The translations under genes were made by a program, and so were the position numbers. Shown in pieces: positions 49,774 to 56,437 of a stretch of DNA of 56,437 bases. The stretch's first letter is position 1; every line of letters starts with the position of its first letter. This stretch comes from JBCCAG01 sp050330955. Lineage in GTDB: Bacteria; Cyanobacteriota; Cyanobacteriia; CAKZMO01. The stretch is from positions 1-56,437 of the forward strand of contig JBHJHJ010000101.1 of assembly GCA_050330955.1 (NCBI GenBank), in the 5' to 3' direction. Below the pieces are notes generated by a model. It saw only the letters and a list, made by a program, of their open reading frames with translations. It did no database searches and had not been told where the DNA came from.

Positions 49774-52635
49774 CTAAACCTGCTGCGATCGCTGAATGAT
49801 TTCGGGCAAGATGACGCCCACTTGGTTGTTAAAAATTTCCATGTTTGCCCGGTCCTGGTCGTTGAAACTCGCTCGAAATACCTCCGGAACGCTGGGCCAA
49901 TCGCTGGGATCATAGCGGTCTGAGCAGTCGGGCTGGCGCTTGTTGAGCAACTGCGTGATTCCAAGCAGCTCCCCATCCGTACTCATAATCGGCATACACA
50001 GCAGGCTACAGCTGCGGTAGCGGGTTCTTTCATCGGTTTCCCGCGCCATGTGTGACTGGGGATGATCGTAGAGGTCGAAGGGAATATTGACCCCCTGCTT
50101 CGTTTCGGCCACCTGACCCACAAAGCCTTCTCCCACCGGAATTCGGGTCTCGATCCAAGTGCTGTCGGCCTGCTGAATGCGGGTCCATAGCTCTTGCTTG
50201 TCCGAACCCAGCAGCCACAGCGAGGTGCGATCGGCGTTCGTCAGATTTTTCAGCGCCTTCATCACGTTCTGAATCAGCTCTTCAGCGTTGCCGCTGCTCT
50301 GGCTAACGAAGCTGATGGCGCGATAAAGCGGGTCAAGCTCGCGGCGCTGCTCCTGGATAGTGAGAATCTCTCGGTGGAACGAGCGAAAGGCCTGCAGGAC
50401 AGGCAGCAGGTTTTCAACCGCCTGCTGGAGCAGAGAAGCGTCGGCGTGGCTAAATCCGGCGACATTGATGGCGCGGTTGATCTGCAAATCGAAGCTGGGC
50501 TCGAGCTTGTCAAAGCTACGCACAACGGCGATGACGTTGCCCTGGAGATCTAGGATAGGAAACAGCGCTAGGCTTTGGAAACGATGCAGCCGCTTGAGGC
50601 TAATGCCTTTACAAATTAGGGGATCGCGAAATCGATAGGGCTGCAGGGCCACCTGCACCGCTTTCGATTCAGAGATTTTCCGCGCTACCCCAAGGGAAGA
50701 GGAAACGCGATACTCACTGGCGTTGACGTTCCCGTCTTCCAAGCTCAAGGACCAAAAGTCGGTGCCGTCCAAATTGAGCAAAAACACCGTGGTGTGGGTC
50801 GCCATCAACAGCTTGCTGACGGCTTGATTGATGAAATTCAGCATGTTGTAGAGGGCGTTGTATAGCGCCTCTTCATTTTGGTCTGAGACAGCGTTGCTCA
50901 GCACCGCTAAGGCATTGTAGATGGCTTCTTTGGGCTTGGCCTGGGAGATGTATTTTAGGGTTTCGTGGCTCTTGACAAACTGGAGAATCACCCCCACCCG
51001 CTGGTTAAACACCTGCATGGCTTGCTGATCATTCTTATCAAAGCTGGTTTTGAAGTGGTCAGGGACGCTGGGCCAGTCTTCTTTGCGGTAAGGCGGGTGG
51101 TCGCCAGGCTTGCGCTTGTTGACCAGTTGGGTCACACCGATCAGCTCACCGTCAGGGCTCAAAATCGGCATGCACAGCAAACTGCAGGTGCGATAGTGGG
51201 TTTGGGCGTCGGTGTGCTTGGCGTTGCCGGCAGTGGGGTGGCTGTAGAGGTCGAAGGGGATGATGATGGACTCCCGGGTGTGGGCGACGGTGCCTGCAAA
51301 GCCGACGCCGATGGCGCAGCGCACCTCCCCCTTCCCCGGAATTTCGGTCCACAGGTCGCCGCGATCGCGATCGATTAGCCACAGGGTGCTGCGGTCGGCG
51401 TTCATCAGCTTCTTCGCCGAGTCCATCACCCGCTGCAGAATGGCTTTGGTATCCAGACTGATCTGGTCGATGGAGCTAGTGGCCTCCATCAGGGCCGCAG
51501 TCGCCCGCAGCTTCTTGATCACCGCGTAGCACGACCGGCAGCTCTCCAGGATGCGCCGAATGGGAACCAGGCATTTGGAAAGCCGCTCCAAATCCAGCCG
51601 CGTGAATCCCCGAGGCGCGATCGTGGCTTCACTGCTGTAGACGGTCTGCAGCTTATTGAGCAGTTGAATCACCGCCACAACCTGCTTATCTTGGTTGAGT
51701 ATGGGCAGCGCCAGGATGTTGTAGGTGCGATAGCCGTAGGTCTGGTCGTAAGCCCTGACCCGGTCGGCCCGGGGGTCGTCGTATAGGTTACGGGGAATGT
51801 GGATAGGAGTTTTGGTATCAGCTACTCGGCCCGCGATGCCTTCCCCCATCTGCAGCTGAATATCAAGAAATTCGCCTTTTTCGTTCTCTGCCACCAGCGA
51901 GCACAGCTCAGTGCTCTCCTCATTCACCAAAAAGATGCTCACCCGGTCGGCGCTCAGCAGCGCTCCAATCTTAGCGGCAATGTCCCGCAGGGTTTCGTAG
52001 AGGATGCGGGCAGAGTCCTGATCATCCGACTCGCTGTCGATACTCGACAGGATACGCACCTGGGAAATCAGCAGCTTCCGCTCCATCTGAAGCAGCAGCC
52101 TGCGGAACTCAGACTCGTTGGCCTCTAAGCCCGAATGCAGCTTTTTCAAAACACCGTCCACCCAGTCGGCGTTAAAAATAGTGGCGTAGATGCGGTTGTG
52201 CACCCCAAGCGCCTCCCCCTGCCGTCGTGCCAGGCCGAGGCGCAGCAGCTCCTGCTGATCATGGGACGCCGTCAGCGCCACGCTGCCCTGCTTCACTAAC
52301 GTTCGATAGAGCTTCAGCAGCTTGATGTGGCTAGGGCGGGGCCGCATCAAGTAGTCACGAATATCGCAAATGAACTCCAGATCGGAGCTGCTGTCCCAAA
52401 CGCGAATGACCCGATAGTGGACGAACTGCTCCACCCACATTGCTTCCGATCCGGCGGGCGGCGCATCCTCAGCGGCAAGCAGCAGCTCACACAGCCGCCG
52501 GGTGAGGAGTGGCTGCCCCCCGGTCCAGGCCAGCAGTTCGCTCAAAATAGCGCGATGGTTGTGGAACCGCTCTTTCAGCTCCTGGGGAATGACGGTGCTG
52601 GGATCAGAAGATACGGACTGGAGTTTGACAGACAT
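49774..52635 (-). CDS. Multi-GAF signalling protein with truncated AAA-like head
   Basis: 953 residues. The first ~170 residues match only the C-terminal, winged-helix-like part of the cyanobacterial AAA_35-type domain (LLAWTGGQPLLTRRLCELL ... VHNRIYATIFNADWV); the ATP-binding P-loop half is absent. GAF domains follow: GAF1 (about 200-345), GAF2 (about 380-535), a weaker one (about 560-740), and GAF4 (about 770-945). GAF2 and GAF4 are near-duplicates (both have SLLCMPI and IPFDLY stretches). No kinase, cyclase or GGDEF output is present. It probably senses small molecules and signals by protein contact. The start is ATG 52635, and the gene follows the PGM1 gene. Confidence 0.85.
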   Translation of the reverse strand: MSVKLQSVSSDPSTVIPQELKERFHNHRAILSELLAWTGGQPLLTRRLCELLLAAEDAPPAGSEAMWVEQFVHYRVIRVWDSSSDLEFICDIRDYLMRPRPSHIKLLKLYRTLVKQGSVALTASHDQQELLRLGLARRQGEALGVHNRIYATIFNADWVDGVLKKLHSGLEANESEFRRLLLQMERKLLISQVRILSSIDSESDDQDSARILYETLRDIAAKIGALLSADRVSIFLVNEESTELCSLVAENEKGEFLDIQLQMGEGIAGRVADTKTPIHIPRNLYDDPRADRVRAYDQTYGYRTYNILALPILNQDKQVVAVIQLLNKLQTVYSSEATIAPRGFTRLDLERLSKCLVPIRRILESCRSCYAVIKKLRATAALMEATSSIDQISLDTKAILQRVMDSAKKLMNADRSTLWLIDRDRGDLWTEIPGKGEVRCAIGVGFAGTVAHTRESIIIPFDLYSHPTAGNAKHTDAQTHYRTCSLLCMPILSPDGELIGVTQLVNKRKPGDHPPYRKEDWPSVPDHFKTSFDKNDQQAMQVFNQRVGVILQFVKSHETLKYISQAKPKEAIYNALAVLSNAVSDQNEEALYNALYNMLNFINQAVSKLLMATHTTVFLLNLDGTDFWSLSLEDGNVNASEYRVSSSLGVARKISESKAVQVALQPYRFRDPLICKGISLKRLHRFQSLALFPILDLQGNVIAVVRSFDKLEPSFDLQINRAINVAGFSHADASLLQQAVENLLPVLQAFRSFHREILTIQEQRRELDPLYRAISFVSQSSGNAEELIQNVMKALKNLTNADRTSLWLLGSDKQELWTRIQQADSTWIETRIPVGEGFVGQVAETKQGVNIPFDLYDHPQSHMARETDERTRYRSCSLLCMPIMSTDGELLGITQLLNKRQPDCSDRYDPSDWPSVPEVFRASFNDQDRANMEIFNNQVGVILPEIIQRSQQV

Positions 52636-52738
52636 CGATTGTGTCCCCCTGGCGATCGCGGGTCGACGGGTGTAGTCTCATTTAATTTGATTATCGCACT
52701 CACCCACCCCAACTTAAGCTACCCTCAACGCCGCGTCT

Positions 52739-54370
52739 CTATTTGATGACCCCGTTCCAAATCACCCTCGGCTGGACGACTGGAGGCGAGAAGGGCAGAT
52801 TGGCCGGACCGGTTTGGGTTTCCTGGTCGAGGACATGCACTACCTGATTGTGGATCGCCTCTGCCTGCTCAGGGGAGTTGCCAATGCTGGTGAGCCCCAG
52901 CTTGCCAAACTCGCTCAGGCAGCCCATCAAATGAAAGGCCGTGCCGGTTTCGGTGGCGCTGTTGAAGTGGAGCCTGTGGTGGGCAATAATGTCCATCAGA
53001 TCGCTGGGCAATAGGCCCCGGTAGGACGGCTTTTGCAGGTTATCGGAGGCAATGTAGTACTTCGGGTTGCCCTCTTGGTCGAAAAACATGCCGGTGCCCG
53101 GATCGTAGTGCCCGTTGGTGAGCAGCTTCATGGTCATGAAGGGGTGGGTGGTGCCCCCCTTGCGCAGGTTAATCTCAATAGCCTGCAGGTCCCAACTGGC
53201 GGTGGCGCTGGCGGGGCCGGGCTGGCGCACGGCAATGACGTCTAGGCTGTAGCGCTCAATGGCGCCTTTAGCGGCGAGGCACTGCCCCACCCGATACCCC
53301 CACTCCTGCAGGGGCTGGCGATAGGCGGCGTCGGCGGGAAAGCTGCAGCCCAAAAAGATTTGGCCGTCGGGGCCGCCTAAAATCTGGTCGTGGGTGGAGA
53401 GAATCTCGACCTTACCGGAGGGAGTGATGCGGCCCTGGACGCTGGGCGATCGCTTCTCGTCCCCTTCCACAAACGCCTCAGCGATCGCCCCCAGCTCAGG
53501 GATGCGCCGGCCGAAGTTGCCCCAGGTTTCAGACGGGGCCTGGAAGCCGAGGTGGGGAAACTGCTGGGCGATGGCGGCGGCGCGATCGCCGTGGGAGGCA
53601 GCGCCGGGAGCCGCGTGAGACAGGGGCGCGAGGTCCAAAATGGCGTTACCTTCCCCCGAGAACCCCTCATTCAGCTTAATTACAATGCGCTTCAGGTGGG
53701 GCTGCCGCTCCCACAGCTCAGCGGTCACCGCCGCCAGGGCATCAGCGGTATGCACCAGCCCGCTGCCGTCGGGGTGGGCAATGTCGCAGGCGGCAAAAAT
53801 CTCGCGGCTGCCCGCCTTGGTGCCCCAGTGCAGCAGATTGGGGGCCAGCCCCAGCAGGGGCACATCGAGCTGGAGCGACAGCGCTTGCTCAAACTGGGTA
53901 GCGTTATAGCAGGTCATATAAGACTTGCCGGGGCGCAAAAACTGCCGGATGCGCTCCACCAGACGGGGGCGCTCTAAAATCTTTTCCGTGAGGCACTTCA
54001 AAGACGCGTCGTAGGTGCTCAACATTAGCAGACGGCGGCGAGCCTGGGAGATGGGAACGCCGGGCAGCAGCTGCAGGTAGTAATCGACGACGTTGGGATG
54101 GATGGGCTGAGAGGTGACGTACACCAGGCGCGTCTGGGGATTTCTCAGACGAATGAACGAGAACAGCAGCCGCTCTTCGTAGTGGTGGAAGCCGCGAATC
54201 TTTTCCAGCTCGCGCTGGTCTAAGCTAAGGGACGGCACCACCAAAATGTCGTAGGCCGCCCGGTCAAATTCATCGATGGGTTGCCAGCGATCGCGGAGCT
54301 GGGCCTGAAGCTGCCCAAATCGCTCTTGGTCGCTCGTGGCGTACTGGGCCGAAGAGAAAGATTGGGACAT
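52739..54370 (-). CDS. PGM1-type ATP-grasp peptide ligase-related protein
   Basis: 543 residues. The central and C-terminal parts form an ATP-grasp-like domain: RIVIKLNEGFSGEGNAIL (about 230-247, phosphate loop), and IEINLRKGGTTHPFMTMKLLTNG near the end (metal-binding Glu/Asn). The N-terminal ~130 residues (EKIRGFHHYEERLLFSFIRL) precede it. The family includes PGM1, which joins an amino acid-derived head to a peptide in pheganomycin synthesis. Conserved cyanobacterial members have no assigned product. It follows metF by 44 bp and precedes the GAF gene, so the three form a run. Confidence 0.75.
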   Translation of the reverse strand: MSQSFSSAQYATSDQERFGQLQAQLRDRWQPIDEFDRAAYDILVVPSLSLDQRELEKIRGFHHYEERLLFSFIRLRNPQTRLVYVTSQPIHPNVVDYYLQLLPGVPISQARRRLLMLSTYDASLKCLTEKILERPRLVERIRQFLRPGKSYMTCYNATQFEQALSLQLDVPLLGLAPNLLHWGTKAGSREIFAACDIAHPDGSGLVHTADALAAVTAELWERQPHLKRIVIKLNEGFSGEGNAILDLAPLSHAAPGAASHGDRAAAIAQQFPHLGFQAPSETWGNFGRRIPELGAIAEAFVEGDEKRSPSVQGRITPSGKVEILSTHDQILGGPDGQIFLGCSFPADAAYRQPLQEWGYRVGQCLAAKGAIERYSLDVIAVRQPGPASATASWDLQAIEINLRKGGTTHPFMTMKLLTNGHYDPGTGMFFDQEGNPKYYIASDNLQKPSYRGLLPSDLMDIIAHHRLHFNSATETGTAFHLMGCLSEFGKLGLTSIGNSPEQAEAIHNQVVHVLDQETQTGPANLPFSPPVVQPRVIWNGVIK

Positions 54371-54414
54371 GGAGCAGCTCCGGATGAGGCAAGGTGAAGC
54401 AATGTCGGTAGGGC

Positions 54415-55449
54415 CTAGCCCACCGGCAGGGACAGGGCCAGCTGAGCGGGCCGTTCAACTGTAACCTCACCTGATAATACGGGTGAGACCCCCGCCAGGT
54501 CTAGAATTTGAGGAATCAAATCTTCGCGCCGCACCGCCATCATGTGCACGCCTTGACAAATCTGCTGTGCCGCCTGCACCTGCTCCGCCGCAATGCGCAT
54601 GCCTTCTTCTAAAGGATTTGGGGCTTGCTCTAGGCGCTCGATGGTCGCCTCAGGAATCTGTACTCCCGGAACGCAGCGGTTGATAAAGCGGGCGTTTTTA
54701 GCGGACTTGAGCAGAAAAATGCCGGCAAGGACCGGCTTACCGCAGCCCGCCGCGACCTGGGACATGAAAGCCTCTAAACGGTCAAAGTCAGAAATGAGCT
54801 GGCTTTGAAAGAACTGCGCCCCGGCCTCCAGCTTGCGCTCAAAGCGGCGCTGCAGGCCAGACCAGCTGCGGCACTGGGGGTCGATGGCGGCGCCGGCAAA
54901 CAGGGTGGTGGCGCCGTCGCTCAGGGGCTTGCCGTTGTCGTCGACGCCCTGATTGAGCTGGCCAATCAGCTTCAGCAGCCGCACCGACTCTAAATCGAAA
55001 ACGCTCTTCGCCTGGGGATGGTCCCCCGCTTTCACTGGATCCCCCGTCAGGGCGAGCACGTTACGAATGCCCAACGCCTGAGCCCCCATGAGATCGGCCT
55101 GGAGGGCAATGCGATTGCGATCGCGGCAGGCTACTTGGTAAATCGGCTCAATCCCCTGCTGCAGCAGGAGGGCAGCGGCCACCAAAGAAGACATCCGCAG
55201 CACAGCCCGGCTGCCGTCGGTGATATTTACCCCGTGGACCCGGCCCTGGAGCTGCTGGGCCATGGTGAGCATGTGGGTGGGGTCCCCCCCTTTGGGCGGC
55301 ATGACCTCAGCGGTGACAAGAAACTCGCCGGCCTCTACGGCCCGACGAAAGCGATCGCCTGGGCGTTCTTCTACTGGGATCTGCGTCAGCGGCGTCTCTG
55401 ACCGCGACGCTGGCGCATAGGCTGATGAAGCTGGGCGTGAATCTAGCAT
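54415..55449 (-). CDS. metF: Methylenetetrahydrofolate reductase
   Basis: 344 residues. It reduces 5,10-methylene-THF to 5-methyl-THF for methionine synthesis. A TIM-barrel with FLVTAEVMPPKGGDP at the start, VNITDGSRAVLRMS (about 75-88), IRNVLALTGDP (FAD-binding region), FAGAAIDPQ and FFQSQLISDFDRL. The protein has an N-terminal extension of ~35 residues before the barrel. The start is ATG 55449. It is followed directly by the PGM1 and GAF genes on the same strand. Confidence 0.88.
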   Translation of the reverse strand: MLDSRPASSAYAPASRSETPLTQIPVEERPGDRFRRAVEAGEFLVTAEVMPPKGGDPTHMLTMAQQLQGRVHGVNITDGSRAVLRMSSLVAAALLLQQGIEPIYQVACRDRNRIALQADLMGAQALGIRNVLALTGDPVKAGDHPQAKSVFDLESVRLLKLIGQLNQGVDDNGKPLSDGATTLFAGAAIDPQCRSWSGLQRRFERKLEAGAQFFQSQLISDFDRLEAFMSQVAAGCGKPVLAGIFLLKSAKNARFINRCVPGVQIPEATIERLEQAPNPLEEGMRIAAEQVQAAQQICQGVHMMAVRREDLIPQILDLAGVSPVLSGEVTVERPAQLALSLPVG

Positions 55450-55523
55450 TGATGGTCGATGCGTTTCAAAATTAGTACAAGCGTTATGGTCAGTGTATCG
55501 CCAAACCTGGACCCTAGCAGCAC

Positions 55524-55549
55524 AAAAAAGGGCACGCGATCGCGTGCCC
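55524..55549 (-). terminator. Intrinsic terminator of sodN, HIP1-centred
   Basis: A perfect 20-nt palindrome GGGCACGCGATCGCGTGCCC, with a HIP1 octamer at its centre, is followed on the minus strand by TTTTTTG. It lies about 50 bp past the sodN stop. The palindrome continues into a HIP1 site, so no free loop bases are needed beyond those of the octamer. Confidence 0.85.
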
Positions 55550-55601
55550 CCTTAGCCTGTGAACTCAAGACAGAGCCCAACTAGGCTTTAAAGGCAAAGC
55601 C

Positions 55602-56081
55602 TTAGCTCGCCTTGTAGAAGGTGACGTTGCGGTCCTTGGTGGCCCAGAAAACGTTGTGGATCTTCTCAAGGGCGTCCATCAGCTCGCTGCAGTGCTCAGG
55701 GCTAACCTCAACCTTGCAGGCAGAGCAGAGCTTAGCAGCCTTCCAGAAGGTGTCGTGCAGATCGGGGTACTTTTCGAGGTGAACCGGCTTGAAGTAGTCC
55801 GTCCACAGAATAAGGATCTCATCCTTGGTGATTTGAGCCTGCTCTTCTTTGATGGCGATGTAGCGAGACATGGTGTTCTCGTAAGCCGCCATCTCCTTAG
55901 CATCGCCAGAAGTAGGGGGCGTCAGATCAAGGATTTTTTTGGTCATGTTGACCACAGCCTCAGCGGCAATGCGAGCGCCTGCCGGGTCATAAACGCCGCA
56001 GGGGCCGTCACAGTGGGCGTGGACAGCTTCAGCGGGAAACCAAGCTTTGATTTGGGATGCGATTGTTTTCAGCATAGCCAT
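55602..56081 (-). CDS. sodN: Nickel superoxide dismutase
   Basis: 159 residues. The mature protein begins at His23 after a 22-residue propeptide ending in AVHA. The nickel hook is HCDGPCGVYDP: His23, Cys24 and Cys28 (H1, C2, C6 of the mature form). The body is a four-helix bundle (VVNMTKKILDL, KEMAAYENTMSRYIAIKEEQ). It detoxifies superoxide in place of Fe/Mn-SOD. It needs a protease, SodX, to remove the propeptide; no sodX is seen here. The start may be Met1 or Met3. It has a strong terminator. Confidence 0.97.
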   Translation of the reverse strand: MAMLKTIASQIKAWFPAEAVHAHCDGPCGVYDPAGARIAAEAVVNMTKKILDLTPPTSGDAKEMAAYENTMSRYIAIKEEQAQITKDEILILWTDYFKPVHLEKYPDLHDTFWKAAKLCSACKVEVSPEHCSELMDALEKIHNVFWATKDRNVTFYKAS

Positions 56082-56212
56082 GGATTAATTTGTGTCTAGA
56101 TAGTGTGAAGCATTGTTTTCTGGCATATCAATAGCCACAAATTACTTCACAATTCATTATTATCCTATCTCAAATCTCCCGGTGGCTATAACGCCCCAAA
56201 GCGAATGGACCG

Positions 56213-56437
56213 CTAGAGGCCGCGCTTGGCTTCTTGTGCCACCTGCTCAACCTCATCTTGGGAGAGCGTTTGGAGCGCTTCTTTGGCCCCCTCGCCCCCA
56301 ATCTGTCCTAGGGCCTGCGCCACCCGGTGGCGAATCTGCCAGTCTGAGCTATCCACGTAAGGGGTCAAGCGGGGGACTGCCCGCGGGTCCTTTAGCTCCC
56401 CCAGGGAACCGATGGCCACGGTGCGAATCAGCTCGTT
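56213..56437 (-). CDS. HEAT-repeat protein, partial at the window edge
   Basis: The last ~75 residues of a gene that continues beyond the window end. Two HEAT/PBS-lyase-like repeats are visible: AIGSLGELKDPRAVPRLTPYV and VAQALGQIGGEGAKEALQTL, followed by the end VAQEAKRGL. In cyanobacteria such proteins include phycobilin lyase subunits (CpcE-like), NblB and other scaffold proteins; the fragment does not decide which. It lies upstream of sodN on the same strand, 131 bp away. Confidence 0.7.
   Translation of the reverse strand, partial: NELIRTVAIGSLGELKDPRAVPRLTPYVDSSDWQIRHRVAQALGQIGGEGAKEALQTLSQDEVEQVAQEAKRGL

Noticed and set aside
54415..55601. Cobalamin or SAM riboswitch upstream of metF
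   Set aside because: The space between sodN and metF is only 152 bp and is occupied by the sodN terminator. I see no riboswitch core.
1..56437. Prophage, insertion sequence or genomic island
   Set aside because: No integrase, transposase, phage structural gene or att-like repeat at the tRNA genes is seen. Base composition and HIP1 density look even across the window.

Overview
The window is chromosomal DNA from a cyanobacterium. The evidence is a very high density of the HIP1 octamer (GCGATCGC), plus photosynthesis-associated genes: petF (plant-type ferredoxin), nblA (phycobilisome degradation), ycf39 (photosystem II assembly), a DUF1995/LPA3-like gene, ABC1 kinases and a PTPA-CTERM protein. 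The protein style suggests a filamentous or Leptolyngbya/Synechococcales-type organism, but that is inference. Nearly all genes are housekeeping or conserved cyanobacterial. I see no prophage, intact insertion sequence, CRISPR array or rRNA.

Layout. 1-10 kb: a gene tail at the left edge, a PTPA-CTERM surface protein, a baeRF-type release-factor-like protein, an AI-2E exporter, a DUF1830 protein, a Wza-like polysaccharide exporter, an MlaF/MlaD (Mce) lipid transport pair without its permease, a two-helix membrane protein, a ROK sugar kinase and an HTH protein. 10-20 kb: a SpoIID protein, petF, tRNA-Thr and tRNA-Tyr, a CNNM/CBS membrane protein, an ABC exporter, an unlisted 46-residue membrane protein, a GH13 glucan enzyme and a GYF-AIM24 protein. 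20-28 kb: an FHA-pseudokinase followed by a 13-unit 21-bp degenerate tandem array, an FHA zinc-ribbon protein overlapping pgl, a MITE-like hairpin repeat, a 2TM protein, a GH3-family enzyme, a divergent rhtA-like/lrp-like pair sharing a perfect palindrome, and a GST.

28-40 kb: a minus-strand run DUF58-DUF309-LptA-LptB-LptF (lipopolysaccharide transport) ending in a 5'-truncated Uma2 remnant. Then come a small coiled-coil protein, an ABC1 kinase directly followed by a PP2C phosphatase, nblA, a tandem universal stress protein, and a Ser/Thr kinase that overlaps it tail to tail. 40-48 kb: an FtsL-like protein with FtsI, a DUF1995 protein, a structured intergenic region that could be a 6S-like RNA, a PPP-type phosphatase, a histidine phosphatase, ycf39, a TPR protein and 5-formyl-THF cyclo-ligase. 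48-56.4 kb: a sulfotransferase, a large multi-GAF protein, a PGM1-type ATP-grasp peptide ligase, metF, the Ni-superoxide dismutase gene sodN, and a HEAT-repeat gene running off the right edge.

Themes. Protein phosphorylation signalling is dense: two eukaryotic-type kinases (one apparently catalytically dead), an ABC1 kinase, PP2C and PPP phosphatases, and two FHA proteins. Envelope and lipid transport (Lpt, Mce, Wza, SpoIID, FtsI) is the second theme. Several hairpins at 3' ends are built directly around HIP1 octamers, which is the most unusual structural pattern. I did not find a clear new multi-gene defence or mobile system. The best candidates for something undescribed are the metF / PGM1-ligase / multi-GAF operon, the 21-bp array behind the pseudokinase, the orphan minus-strand terminator near 4.15 kb, and the structured RNA near 43.3 kb.
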